Below are positions 35,882 to 44,655 of a DNA stretch of 64,000 nt, one piece after another. The position numbers were made by a program, and so were the translations under genes. The notes beneath the pieces are model-generated. The model was not told the DNA's origin. It did no database searches and saw only the letters and a list, made by a program, of their open reading frames with translations. Source of the DNA: UMGS1901 sp934122115 (lineage in GTDB: Bacteria > Bacillota > Clostridia > TANB77 > CAG-508); assembly GCA_934122115.1 (NCBI GenBank), contig CAKOVU010000001.1, positions 124,001 through 188,000 on the forward strand. The letters run 5' to 3'. Positions within the stretch are counted from its first letter, which is position 1; the number at the start of each line of letters is the position of its first letter.

Positions 35882-36862
35882 GTGAATTATATTTTAAGCA
35901 ATAGAATAAAATACTGCACCAAAGAAATGTGGAAATTTGTGAGATGGATAATGATAGCATTGTTTATATTAGTTGCTATTATTATGATAAAATACAAACC
36001 TGTTTATGAAGTTTATTTAAATGGTGAGAAAATAGGTTATGTAAAAAGCAAAAAAAATATGGAAAATATTATTAATACAGAGCTTTTAATATCTGATAGT
36101 CCATATGCGATATTTTCTGAGTTGATAAATGAACCAGAATATAAATTAAAATTAGCAGATATATCAGAAACAAACGAGAATGAAGTAAAACAGATATTAC
36201 AGGCAGATGTAAAAACAATATATAAAGTTTACGCGATTACATTAAATGATGATAAGAAAGCCTATGTAAACACATGGGAAGAAGCAGAAAAAATAGTAGA
36301 AGAAATGAAAGAAGAATATGCTGATTCTACAGAGTTTAACATAGCAGTTATAGAAAATTATACAGAAAGTATAGAGGATATAAGTGTATTAGAGCTTGCA
36401 GAGGCTCATGATGCTATAAATAATGATTTGAGAGTAATAAAAGACGAACAAGAAAGAATTGCTGCTGCAACTTGTAACGGAGTATATTTAGCAGTAAAAC
36501 CAGTATCAGGAAATATAACATCCAGATACGGAGCGGTAGAGAGCATAAGAGACCATACTCATGCTGGATTAGATATAGCAGCACCAGCAGGAACTGCTAT
36601 AAAAGCAGCTGCAGTAGGTACAGTATCTTATTCAGGATGGATGGGAGGCTATGGTTACTTAATAATAATAGATCACGAAAACGGAGTTCAAACTTATTAT
36701 GGTCATTGTAGCAAATTATATGCTAAAGAAGGTGAAACCGTAGAAGCAGGAGATAAAATAGCAGCGGTAGGGTCTACAGGTAACTCTACAGGAAATCACT
36801 TACACTTTGAAATACGTGTCAATGGTAGTCAAGTAAATCCACAAAAATATTTATATAATTAG
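35882..36862 (+). CDS. Membrane-anchored M23 family metallopeptidase
   Basis: Short basic N-terminus, one membrane helix (RWIMIALFILVAIIMI), a linker/G5-like stalk, then a LytM domain: HAGLD (zinc His and Asp), GGYGYLIIIDHENGVQTYYGHCS, and HLHFE. It cleaves peptide cross-links in peptidoglycan, or acts as an inactive sporulation partner (SpoIIQ-like); motifs look intact. The start is uncertain: AAGGAG (35875-35880) is 1 base before the GTG at 35882, 10 bases before an ATT at 35891, and 46 before the first ATG at 35927. A terminator follows. Confidence 0.85.
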   Translation: MNYILSNRIKYCTKEMWKFVRWIMIALFILVAIIMIKYKPVYEVYLNGEKIGYVKSKKNMENIINTELLISDSPYAIFSELINEPEYKLKLADISETNENEVKQILQADVKTIYKVYAITLNDDKKAYVNTWEEAEKIVEEMKEEYADSTEFNIAVIENYTESIEDISVLELAEAHDAINNDLRVIKDEQERIAAATCNGVYLAVKPVSGNITSRYGAVESIRDHTHAGLDIAAPAGTAIKAAAVGTVSYSGWMGGYGYLIIIDHENGVQTYYGHCSKLYAKEGETVEAGDKIAAVGSTGNSTGNHLHFEIRVNGSQVNPQKYLYN

Positions 36863-36863
36863 T

Positions 36864-36894
36864 AAAAAGCAAGATACATCAATCTTGCTTTTTT
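36864..36894 (+). terminator. Intrinsic terminator after the M23 gene
   Basis: AAGCAAGAT and ATCTTGCTT form a stem, flanked by A-run and TTTTTT. Confidence 0.85.
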
Positions 36895-37001
36895 ATAATA
36901 TTGTAACATAATATTCACAAAGATTTCACAAATATATTGTATTATACAATTAGTTTAAGATAATATATATAATATAACAATTCGAAAGGAAGTAAATAAT
37001 A

Positions 37002-38273
37002 ATGGAAAATAAAGAAGAAAAAGCAAAAGAGCCAGATGTAGTTATAGATAATTCTGGCAAGGAATTTAAAGCAGTGAAATATAATGATTATAAAGAAAAT
37101 CAAAAGAAAGAAAAATCAAATTTTAGTTTTACAAGAACTATAGGAGTCCCATTCTTGTGTGGAGTTTTAGGAGCAGGAGTTGTGTTAGGAACATGTTTTG
37201 GCATTCCAGAAATAAAAGATAGCATATTAGGAAATACAAAAAATGGAATAACATCAACTTCTACTGCTGCAACTTCAAACAGTACAATAAATACACAAGC
37301 AGTATCATTAGTTAATTATTCTGAAACAGGTATTGCTGTAGCACAAAAAGTATTACCATCAATAGTAGGTATTACAGTAGAATATCCAGTAAGTTCAATT
37401 TTTATGAATCAATCAACGACTGCAACAGCATCTGGCTCAGGAATTATAATAGGCGAAGATGGATATATATTAACAAATAATCACGTTATAAATTCAAGCT
37501 CATCATCTTCTTATTATGCTATAGGAGAGGCAAGCAAAGTTTCTGTATATTTATATAATGATGAAACTGCATATGAAGCAAAAGTAGTAGGAACAGATGA
37601 ACAAACAGATTTAGCAGTTATTAAAATTGAAAAAGATGGCTTAACAGCTGCAGAACTTGGCGATTCTGATTCAGTTCAAGTTGGTGAAGTTGTTATGGCT
37701 GTTGGAAATCCATTAGGAATGCAAAGCAGTATAACATCAGGAATAGTAAGTGCAGTTAATAGAACAATTTCAGATAGTGATGGAAAAACTTATAATTTAA
37801 TACAAACAGATGCAGCAATAAACTCAGGTAACAGTGGAGGAGCATTGGTAAATAGCCAAGGTCAGGTAGTTGGTGTAAATACTTTAAAAGTATCTGCAAC
37901 TGGAGTTGAAGGTATGGGATTTTCTATACCAATAAATTCTGCAAAACCAATATACCAAGACTTGATACAGTACAATAAAGTACGTAGACCATATATAGGT
38001 ATATCTGGTAGAGATTTAGATGAGAATTTAGCAAAAGCCAATAACTTAGTAAAAGGTATTTATGTAGTATCTGTTGATGATTTTTCAGCTGGAGAAAAAG
38101 CCGGAATTAAAGCAGGCGACGTAATTGTAAAAGCAGATGGACAAAACATTACAACAATGAATGAGCTAAATGAGATAAAGAATAAGCATCAAATTGGAGA
38201 TACTATGACAATTACAGTAAATAGAAATGGAAAAGAAAAAGATTTAACAATACAACTAGAAGAGCAAAAATAG
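37002..38273 (+). CDS. HtrA/DegP-like membrane serine protease
   Basis: 423 residues. Cytoplasmic charged tail (1-40), membrane helix (about 46-68), Ser/Thr-rich linker, trypsin-like domain with H161 (TNNHVI), D203 (TDLAVIK) and S278 (GNSGGAL), then one PDZ domain (about 325-420; GIYVVSVDDFSAGEKAGIKAGDVI). It is an envelope quality-control protease. GAAAGGAAG lies upstream of the ATG. Monocistronic between two terminators. Confidence 0.94.
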   Translation: MENKEEKAKEPDVVIDNSGKEFKAVKYNDYKENQKKEKSNFSFTRTIGVPFLCGVLGAGVVLGTCFGIPEIKDSILGNTKNGITSTSTAATSNSTINTQAVSLVNYSETGIAVAQKVLPSIVGITVEYPVSSIFMNQSTTATASGSGIIIGEDGYILTNNHVINSSSSSSYYAIGEASKVSVYLYNDETAYEAKVVGTDEQTDLAVIKIEKDGLTAAELGDSDSVQVGEVVMAVGNPLGMQSSITSGIVSAVNRTISDSDGKTYNLIQTDAAINSGNSGGALVNSQGQVVGVNTLKVSATGVEGMGFSIPINSAKPIYQDLIQYNKVRRPYIGISGRDLDENLAKANNLVKGIYVVSVDDFSAGEKAGIKAGDVIVKADGQNITTMNELNEIKNKHQIGDTMTITVNRNGKEKDLTIQLEEQK

Positions 38274-38405
38274 AGAATATAAAAAACCACAAGTATTTAC
38301 ATTCAGTTCACAAAAAGGACAAAAAGTATTGTTAATATATAAGCATAGTTAGTAAATAGTTATACCGTACTAACTAAAAAACAAAAACATCCCCTTTTAT
38401 TTTCG

Positions 38406-38439
38406 AACCAGCCACATGAGAATGGCTGGTTAATTTTAT
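38406..38439 (+). terminator. Probable terminator after htrA-like gene
   Basis: AACCAGCCA and TGGCTGGTT form a 9-bp stem with an 8-base loop, then TTAATTTTA. It lies 130 bases after the stop; the intervening bases show no gene. Confidence 0.6.
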
Positions 38440-38493
38440 ATTTATAAATTAATAAAAAATTGCAAGCCTTTTGAAATTTTTTTATTAATACTA

Positions 38494-38523
38494 TTGACAA
38501 ACCAGCCTTTAATGTTGTACAAT
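38494..38523 (+). promoter_or_regulatory. Promoter of tRNA-Leu
   Basis: Consensus TTGACA (38494-38499), 18-base spacer, TACAAT (38518-38523), 47 bases before the tRNA. Confidence 0.75.
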
Positions 38524-38570
38524 AACACTTGTCAACCAATATAGTACATTTAATGTATTACAATCTAAAT

Positions 38571-38658
38571 GCAGATGTGGCGGAATTGGTAGACGCACAG
38601 GACTTAAAATCCTGCGGTTGAATAAACCGTGCCGGTTCGATTCCGGCCATCTGCACCA
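38571..38658 (+). tRNA. tRNA-Leu(TAA)
   Basis: A class II tRNA of 88 nt with encoded CCA. Acceptor stem GCAGATG/CATCTGC, D-loop GGTAGACGC, anticodon loop CTTAAAA (anticodon TAA), a long variable arm, and T-arm GCCGGTTCGATTCCGGC. A terminator follows at 38664. Confidence 0.97.
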
Positions 38659-38663
38659 CTAGA

Positions 38664-38706
38664 ACCTCAAGTAGTTCGTAAGATATGCTTGAGGTTTTAA
38701 TTTTTT
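38664..38706 (+). terminator. Terminator of tRNA-Leu
   Basis: ACCTCAAG and CTTGAGGT form an 8-bp stem with a 16-base loop, then a T-rich tail. Confidence 0.75.
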
Positions 38707-38727
38707 CACATCCTGTTTATTATAAAT

Positions 38728-38796
38728 AAAAAAATGCCTAGGCGGCAACGTACTTAACATACGTTTAGCATTTAGCTACCGAACCTAGGTCTTATT
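38728..38796 (-). ncRNA. Candidate small RNA downstream of the DUF3800 gene
   Basis: About 69 nt on the minus strand, with its own consensus promoter and a 7-T end. Two copies of palindromic CCTAGG (38789-38784 and 38742-38737) close the structure. Inside are CGG/CCG, a TAGC-TAAAT-GCTA hairpin and an AACGTA-TGTTAAG-TACGTT hairpin, giving a possible three-way junction. The terminal CCTAGG stem plus T-run could also be read as a terminator of the DUF3800 gene. Conserved DUF3800-associated RNA motifs are described in the literature; whether this is one cannot be settled by eye. Confidence 0.6.
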
Positions 38797-38802
38797 ATAA
38801 AT

Positions 38803-38831
38803 ATTGTAACACACTAAAAAATGTATGTCAA
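38803..38831 (-). promoter_or_regulatory. Consensus promoter between DUF3800 stop and the small RNA
   Basis: On the minus strand, TTGACA (38831-38826), 17-base spacer, TACAAT (38808-38803). It starts just 18 bases after the DUF3800 stop codon and points into the small RNA. Confidence 0.75.
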
Positions 38832-38848
38832 ATATTTCACTAATTATT

Positions 38849-39526
38849 TTATGCTTTTTTATTTTTATTATACACATTTTTAGGAAATAAACTAACTCTA
38901 AAATTTTTAGGTTTTAGTTCTTTTAACAAATTTTCAACGATTGTTATATCTTTGTATTTATTATAAAAAGTATTAACTATTAAATCTGCTAGTTGTATCC
39001 CATAATTTGTCTTTGAGTCATAATATGTTATTGTGAAATCATCGTTAAATAAACAAAATTCTGTTTTTAGATATGTTTCTAAATTATCTAATTCTCCAAC
39101 TCTTATATTTCTATTATCTATACTTATTATAAATTCTATTGGGTCATTATTTTGCAAATCTAATGCTGGTAGAATACAATCTGTTATCAATACTTTTACT
39201 GCATAATTAAAAAATATATTTGAATCTACTATATCTTTTCTCATAGCTTGTTTATCAAATACTTTTACGCATCCTTGAAAAGTATCAATATCTTGGATTT
39301 TATTAAATATTTTAATTTTTTCTTTTTCATCCATATTATAAGATTTAATTTCTGTGTCAAATGCTAATTGTTTTTCTGTTTTTAATTTTAGATTTTCTTT
39401 CTTGTATTTTGCTTTAATTTTTAGTTTGTCTTGTTCAAATGAATAATAGCCACCAACGGCAAAATATCTTGTCTTACTATTTTTATGTATTGAACCACTT
39501 TCATCTAAATATACATATATTTTCAT
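38849..39526 (-). CDS. DUF3800 domain protein
   Basis: 225 residues. The DUF3800 hallmark YVYLDESG is at residues 4-11, then FAVGGYY, a Lys-rich helix with ELxE-like acids, EFIISIDNRN (second acid strand) and YGIQLADLIVNTFYNKYKD, the conserved Gln-Leu-Ala-Asp helix. The arrangement of acids suggests an RNase H-like nuclease fold. DUF3800 genes often occur in accessory regions beside structured RNAs or defence genes. No strong Shine-Dalgarno is seen (only CGGTG). It lies between tRNA-Leu and a CFI-box gene and is followed by a promoter-driven small RNA. Confidence 0.85.
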   Translation of the reverse strand: MKIYVYLDESGSIHKNSKTRYFAVGGYYSFEQDKLKIKAKYKKENLKLKTEKQLAFDTEIKSYNMDEKEKIKIFNKIQDIDTFQGCVKVFDKQAMRKDIVDSNIFFNYAVKVLITDCILPALDLQNNDPIEFIISIDNRNIRVGELDNLETYLKTEFCLFNDDFTITYYDSKTNYGIQLADLIVNTFYNKYKDITIVENLLKELKPKNFRVSLFPKNVYNKNKKA

Positions 39527-39783
39527 TTGCTTACACCGCGCTTTCTAAAGTTCAAATAAAAAATCTAGAACTATTATAACATCTATTTCAATAAAATTCA
39601 TTATTTATTTAAGAAAAAATGTTTTTTATTTTGGCTATAGGATTGCAATAAGGTTTGAAATTAGAGAAATTGAAGTAAGAATATGCACATAAACTATCAC
39701 AAATAGTGAAATTTGTTGAATAATTTTTTATTTTGTGATAATCTAAGAAAAAAAGTCGGATAAAGATGAAGGGATGATGTTAT

Positions 39784-40878
39784 ATGAAAGCAATAAAATG
39801 TGAATTGTGTGGTTCAAACGAATTCAAGAAAATTAATGGAGAATATGAATGTCAATACTGTCATACAAAATATACGGTAGAAGAAGCTAAAAAAATGATG
39901 ATAGAAGGAGTTGTAGATGTAAAAGTTGATACTTCTGATAAGCAAAGAAATTATGAAAAATTAGCTGAAAGAGCATTTGCAGATCAGCTATATGATCAAG
40001 CCTATGATTATTACAACAAATTACTAGAAATAGATAGTGATAATTGGAAGTATGTTTATAAAAAGGGACTTTGTGCTGCATGGCAATCAACATTGGCTAA
40101 TTTTAGAGTTGACGAAGCAATAAAGGCATGCAAGAATGCGTTTAATATTATTGATATAAATAATGTAGAAATTGAGAATAAGGAAGAAGTATGTTATCAA
40201 ATGGCTGATGAAATAAATAAGGTTGCAGTAGCTTTTTGCAAGCTAGCTCAACAACATTATTCAGAGTTTTGGCAATTAGATACAGCAGCTCCAAACTACT
40301 GGGAACAATTACAGCAATGTATTTCATGTGAAGAATATTGCATTAGCTTAATTAAAGAATATGCTAAAGTAGAACCAAGAGACAAAGAATTATATATAAC
40401 AATATTAAAAAATTTGGTTATATATTATGTTGAAATATGTGCAAGAAGAAAATATAAAAGTGGATATGGTGAATATGGAGCTATATATAGTTGGATATGG
40501 TACAAAAATGAATTAAGGGCTCCAATGCTAGCAAATTATGATAAATATACAGCTGAATTAAGAAGTTTAGATCCTACATATACTGTACCAGCGATAGAGA
40601 GAGAAGGAAAAGGTGGTTGCTATGTTGCAACATGCGTTTATGGTTCTTATGACTGCCCAGAAGTATGGACTTTAAGAAGATATAGAGATTACAAATTATA
40701 TAAAACTTGGAATGGAAGATTGTTCATTAAATTGTATTATGCAATAAGCCCTACAATAGTAAAGTGGTTTGGAGAAACAAAGTGGTTTCAGTCTATATTT
40801 AGAAGAAAATTGGATAAAATGGTAAAAAGCTTAAAAGAGCAGGGATATGAATCAACACCATATAATGATTTATTTTAA
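39784..40878 (+). CDS. Zinc-ribbon, TPR-like protein with CFI-box C-terminus
   Basis: 364 residues. Residues 1-35 form a zinc ribbon (CELCGSNEF and CQYCHTKY). Residues about 55-250 are helical and TPR-like (KLAERAFADQLYDQAYDYYNKLLEID). Residues 278-345 match the CFI-box C-terminal domain: GGCYVATCVYGSYDCPEVWTL, then RRYRDYKL, WNGRLFIKLYYAISPTIVKWFG. The function of this box is unknown; it may be a protein-interaction or processing domain. Single gene with its own leader; no membrane helix. Confidence 0.8.
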   Translation: MKAIKCELCGSNEFKKINGEYECQYCHTKYTVEEAKKMMIEGVVDVKVDTSDKQRNYEKLAERAFADQLYDQAYDYYNKLLEIDSDNWKYVYKKGLCAAWQSTLANFRVDEAIKACKNAFNIIDINNVEIENKEEVCYQMADEINKVAVAFCKLAQQHYSEFWQLDTAAPNYWEQLQQCISCEEYCISLIKEYAKVEPRDKELYITILKNLVIYYVEICARRKYKSGYGEYGAIYSWIWYKNELRAPMLANYDKYTAELRSLDPTYTVPAIEREGKGGCYVATCVYGSYDCPEVWTLRRYRDYKLYKTWNGRLFIKLYYAISPTIVKWFGETKWFQSIFRRKLDKMVKSLKEQGYESTPYNDLF

Positions 40879-40891
40879 TAGCAAAAGAAAA

Positions 40892-40917
40892 AGGCGCTTA
40901 TAATTCAATAAGCGCCT
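40892..40917 (-). terminator. Terminator at convergent gene ends
   Basis: AGGCGCTTAT and ATAAGCGCCT form a 10-bp stem. The T-rich tail (TTTTTCTTTT) is on the minus strand, so it serves the gene at 40942 best. Confidence 0.75.
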
Positions 40918-40941
40918 AATACTTTATAAAAAAGTATCGTA

Positions 40942-41436
40942 TTAATCTTCTTCGAGCGTCCAGATTTCAGTCTCTGTAACACACTCTTTTCCCTTTGAAT
41001 TAATATGGGTTAGAACAAACCCATTTTGTTCTAACAGCTTTTTGATCTTCTTATGACATTTATGAACACCAAATTCCTCTTTATCTTCAAGTTTTTCATT
41101 TGATTTTTCCAAACGATATGCTTGAAGATAAAGATTTTCTGCTTTTGCAAGTAATTCTTTTTCTTTTTTGGTGTACCAAAAACGATAAAAAGGTTTAGAA
41201 TTTTCTGCTTGTTTCCTAATGGAACTTGCTGAGTCTTTTAAATCTTTGATTTCTTTTTCGTTTTGCTCAACAATGGAATGATATTTCTCATATCGTTTCC
41301 GTTGAATATCACTCCATTTCTCTTCCATCTCTTTTGCCCGAAATCCGTAAAACTCTACATCACAGAATGGAATTGCAATCCACCCCCAAGGTATATAGTC
41401 CCGATGTTCAACTTTTGCAGTCGTTTTTTTAGACAT
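40942..41436 (-). CDS. Hypothetical protein, acquired-looking
   Basis: 164 residues, no recognised family. N-terminal HRDYIPWGWIAIPFCDVEFYG is hydrophobic/aromatic; the middle (about 35-115) is a charged helix or coiled coil (RKRYEKYHSIVEQNEKEIKDLKD); the end (HKKIKKLLEQNGFVLTHINSKG) looks like a small alpha/beta unit. Codon use is less A-rich than neighbours, with more C-ending codons, suggesting transfer. AGGAGG precedes the ATG and the gene has its own promoter. Confidence 0.7.
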   Translation of the reverse strand: MSKKTTAKVEHRDYIPWGWIAIPFCDVEFYGFRAKEMEEKWSDIQRKRYEKYHSIVEQNEKEIKDLKDSASSIRKQAENSKPFYRFWYTKKEKELLAKAENLYLQAYRLEKSNEKLEDKEEFGVHKCHKKIKKLLEQNGFVLTHINSKGKECVTETEIWTLEED

Positions 41437-41478
41437 ACGACATCCTCCTTATAAAGTTTTTTAAGTTAGAACAGAAGT

Positions 41479-41507
41479 ATTATATCATGCTTTTATGTTA
41501 ATTACAA
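41479..41507 (-). promoter_or_regulatory. SigmaA-type promoter of the 40942 gene
   Basis: On the minus strand, TTGTAA (41507-41502), 17-base spacer, TATAAT (41484-41479), 43 bases before the start codon. Confidence 0.65.
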
Positions 41508-41634
41508 TATTATGATAATAGCACTAGCTTTTTTTATAGAAATGTGCTAAAATAGCAAAGCTTAATTATATAATCTCCTTCAGGGAGTCGACATAAAAGA
41601 AATAACAACAAAAAATTTTAGGAGGAGTAAAACG

Positions 41635-42057
41635 ATGGAAAAGAGGATAGTGAGTACGTTCTTTACAGTGTTTGTTTTGGGAGCTATAATTGAATACGTT
41701 TATTATGGAATAAATTATCAAAAAATCCAAATAAATGTACAAATCTTCCAGACTGGAGCGGCTTTAGCGCTTGTATACCTGTATTGGATATGGGTATTTT
41801 CAAGGCGCCATAAGCTTTTAGCTTTTCTGGGAACAGCAGCTATTGCAGTATTCTGTATTTGCACGATAGTTGATGCTGGTGAGCTTACAAATATGCTTGA
41901 AAGTATAGAATGGGCTGGATATCTTATGATATTAGTAAGTATAGCTTCTGCAATTATAGCATATATACAAGGCAAAAAGCTGTATATAGAAGTGCAGCAA
42001 GAGAATAGAACCGCTGAAGTAGTGGTGAAATATAAACACGACTACAAAGAAAAATAA
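41635..42057 (+). CDS. Small integral membrane protein, unknown
   Basis: 140 residues with four predicted membrane helices: TFFTVFVLGAIIEYVYYG, FQTGAALALVYLYWIWVF, LLAFLGTAAIAVFCICTIV and WAGYLMILVSIASAIIAYI. The cytoplasmic tail is charged (VEVQQENRTAEVVVKYKHDYKEK-like). TTAGGAGG precedes the ATG. No family recognised. It stands alone between two unknown genes in a region of mixed base composition. Confidence 0.65.
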   Translation: MEKRIVSTFFTVFVLGAIIEYVYYGINYQKIQINVQIFQTGAALALVYLYWIWVFSRRHKLLAFLGTAAIAVFCICTIVDAGELTNMLESIEWAGYLMILVSIASAIIAYIQGKKLYIEVQQENRTAEVVVKYKHDYKEK

Positions 42058-42193
42058 ATTTTCCACTAAGATTAGTCTAATGCCTCATGGTATTGGGCTA
42101 ATTTTTTACTAAAAATGGTTAAATACTTGCAATAAATATTTACAAGTGTTATTATAATTGTATAGTAATTTTCTTGTAAACTTTGGAGGAGAT

Positions 42194-42586
42194 ATGAAAC
42201 AAACGAAGGAAAAAATAATAAATATAAATGAAATTTTTCAAATACAATCACCACAAGATGCACGTGAATTTGAAAGAATTGCTAAAGGCAGAAAATTTTG
42301 TAAAATAGGTGATAGAATTGGTGATATTTGTGATGAGGAATTAGAAAGATATTATTATGAAAATAGCAGGAATATATTTGTAAGAATATTTAAACGCAAA
42401 AAATATAATAAAAATAAAATGATGATAGAAAGCAGAACAACAAGCGTAATAAGAGCAATAGCGACACAGCAGATTAGAGAATGTGAAGATGAAAATATTA
42501 CCAGAGAAAAGCTTATATCAAATATAAAAAAAGCAATTTTAGAAAAAGTAAATGAATATAACAGGGATTTATCTAAAGCAGGGTAA
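42194..42586 (+). CDS. Hypothetical protein
   Basis: 130 residues from the ATG at 42194, which follows TTGGAGGAG by 3 bases of spacer plus the GAT; an upstream in-frame ATG at 42158 has no ribosome-binding site. The protein is basic and helical; a cluster of Lys/Arg (RIFKRKKYNKNKMM) lies in the middle. No membrane helix or motif recognised. It precedes the kinase gene by about 80 bases and has low-GC composition like the core genome. Confidence 0.6.
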   Translation: MKQTKEKIININEIFQIQSPQDAREFERIAKGRKFCKIGDRIGDICDEELERYYYENSRNIFVRIFKRKKYNKNKMMIESRTTSVIRAIATQQIRECEDENITREKLISNIKKAILEKVNEYNRDLSKAG

Positions 42587-42669
42587 TTCCTGTTATATAT
42601 TTGTGATTGAAAAAATATATAAAGTAATGTATAATTAAAAGCACTTAACAAAATGAAAGGACGACAAAG

Positions 42670-44274
42670 ATGAAAGTAATAGAAAAATACAAAGAAAAAA
42701 TAGAAGAAGAAAAGAAAGCAGGTAAAAACGTAATTGCATGCACAGTTAATTATGAAGTAAAATCTTTAAACTATGATATACAAGGTGATGAAAGAGTAGA
42801 ATTACTAGATACATTAACAAAAGATGGAAAAAGAGTATATGTAAGAGGAATACTATACGTAATGGCTAAAGCATTAAACGAATTATACCCAGCAGCACAA
42901 CTTAGTGTAAATTATCAATTATCAAATGCAATGTTTTGCAAAATAGATAACATAGCTGTAACAAATGAAATGCTAGAAAATATTAAAAATAAAATGACAG
43001 AAATTATAAGTAAAGATATAGAAATAGTAAAAAAGAGAATGAGCAGGGAAGAAGCAATTGAATTCTATAATAACGAAAAAACTTTGAGAGGAATTGCACA
43101 AGTAGATAATAAGCAAAAAGAAGAAGTTTCTTTATATTATTGTGAAGAATACTATAATTATTTCTTTGGAGTAATGCCAATTTCAACAGGGTATACAAAA
43201 ATTTTTGATATAGTAAAATATGCCGATGGCTTTTTGGTTAGATATCCTTCAACAAAAGAACCTAATAAATTAGAAAAATACCAAGATAATAAAAAATTAG
43301 CAGCTACATTGAAAGAGTATGATGACATTCATAAAGTATTAAATATAAATACATTATACAAATTAAATAAAGCAATAGAAGAAGGAAAAGCTATAGATTT
43401 AATACTATTATCTGAGGCACTACATGAAAAGAAAATAGCCAATATAGCAGATGATATTGCCAAAAGAGAAAATGTAAAAATGGTGTTAATAGCAGGCCCA
43501 TCATCATCTGGAAAAACAACTTTTGCAAAAAGGTTAGGAATAGAATTAAGATTAAATGGACTAAAACCTGTTACAATATCTGTTGACAACTATTTTGTAG
43601 AAAGAGAGAATAATCCTAAAGACGAAAATGGAAACTATGATTTTGAATGTTTAGAAGCTTTGGATTTAGAACTATTTAATAAGCACATAAAAACACTATT
43701 AGATGGTGGTGAAATAGAAGTGCCAACATTTGATTTTAAAGAAGGTACAAAGAAATATAATGGAGAAACATTAAAACTTGCAAATGATGAAATTTTAGTA
43801 ATAGAGGGAATACATTGCTTAAATGATAGGTTGACTAGTGCTATTCCTGCTAGTCAGAAATATAAAATATATATAAGTGATTTAACTGTTTTGAACATAG
43901 ATTATTGCAATAGAATATCAACAACAGATACACGTTTGATCAGAAGAATAGTAAGAGATAATAATTTTAGAGGCTATAGTGCGCTTCATACATTAAACAC
44001 TTGGTATAGTGTAAATAGAGGAGAAGACAAAAACATATTCCCATTCCAAGAGAATTGTGATGCGATGTTCAATTCTTCGCTAATATACGAAATTTCTGTA
44101 CTTAAGAAATATGCATTACCAGAATTGGAGAAAATAGAAAATAATTGCCCAGAGTATGCAGAGGCAAAAAGATTAATTACATTCTTAAGATATTTTAAAG
44201 AAATACCTACAGATGATATACCAAAGAATTCATTATTAAGAGAATTTGTTGGCGGAAGCATATTCGGAGAGTAA
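42670..44274 (+). CDS. Uridine kinase-like nucleoside kinase with TGS-type N-terminus
   Basis: 534 residues. The N-terminal 60 residues resemble a TGS/threonyl-tRNA-synthetase-like region, followed by an HxxxH-less second additional domain (ELYPAAQLSVNYQLSNAMFCKI). The C-terminal half is a P-loop kinase of the uridine kinase/phosphoribulokinase family: GPSSSGKTTFAKRL (Walker A, near 275), ISVDNYFVERENNP, FDFKEGTKKY, VIEGIHCLNDRL, and RRIVRDNNFRG. This fusion is widespread in Clostridia; substrate is unproven. AAAGGA precedes the ATG. Confidence 0.85.
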   Translation: MKVIEKYKEKIEEEKKAGKNVIACTVNYEVKSLNYDIQGDERVELLDTLTKDGKRVYVRGILYVMAKALNELYPAAQLSVNYQLSNAMFCKIDNIAVTNEMLENIKNKMTEIISKDIEIVKKRMSREEAIEFYNNEKTLRGIAQVDNKQKEEVSLYYCEEYYNYFFGVMPISTGYTKIFDIVKYADGFLVRYPSTKEPNKLEKYQDNKKLAATLKEYDDIHKVLNINTLYKLNKAIEEGKAIDLILLSEALHEKKIANIADDIAKRENVKMVLIAGPSSSGKTTFAKRLGIELRLNGLKPVTISVDNYFVERENNPKDENGNYDFECLEALDLELFNKHIKTLLDGGEIEVPTFDFKEGTKKYNGETLKLANDEILVIEGIHCLNDRLTSAIPASQKYKIYISDLTVLNIDYCNRISTTDTRLIRRIVRDNNFRGYSALHTLNTWYSVNRGEDKNIFPFQENCDAMFNSSLIYEISVLKKYALPELEKIENNCPEYAEAKRLITFLRYFKEIPTDDIPKNSLLREFVGGSIFGE

Positions 44275-44291
44275 AAGCGAAAGGAAAGAAA

Positions 44292-44606
44292 ATGGCAAGA
44301 TTATTTACTAAAATAGATGAAGAGTTTGTATGTGAAAATTGTGGAAAAACTGTACCAAAATTAGGATATTCGTGCAGAAATCATTGTCCATATTGCTTAC
44401 ATTCCAAACATGTAGATAAAAATCCGGGAGATAGAGAAGAAGAATGTAAGGGGTTATTAGAACCCGTTGGAGCAGAGGTAGATAGTAAAAAGGGTTATGT
44501 GATAATATTTAAATGTAAAAAATGTGGAATGATACGAAAAAATAAAGTAGCAAAAGATGATAACATGGATTTAGTAATAAAATTAACAGCGATGCATAAT
44601 TATTAA
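44292..44606 (+). CDS. RNHCP domain protein
   Basis: 104 residues with two zinc-binding pairs at the start (CENCGKTVP and CRNHCPYCL) and one near the end (CKKCGMIRKNK). The RNHCPYCL core matches the RNHCP domain, a small zinc protein family of unknown biochemical role, probably nucleic-acid-binding. It follows the kinase by 17 bp with GAAAGGAAAG as ribosome-binding site and ends at a bidirectional terminator. Confidence 0.9.
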   Translation: MARLFTKIDEEFVCENCGKTVPKLGYSCRNHCPYCLHSKHVDKNPGDREEECKGLLEPVGAEVDSKKGYVIIFKCKKCGMIRKNKVAKDDNMDLVIKLTAMHNY

Positions 44607-44610
44607 AAAT

Positions 44611-44650
44611 AAAAAGTATAAATTGCCTAAAAATCAATTTATACTTTTTT
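44611..44650. terminator. Bidirectional terminator
   Basis: AAAAAGTATAAATTG and CAATTTATACTTTTT form a 15-bp stem with a 9-base loop. Converging genes on both strands end here. Confidence 0.88.
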
Positions 44651-44655
44651 GCTTT

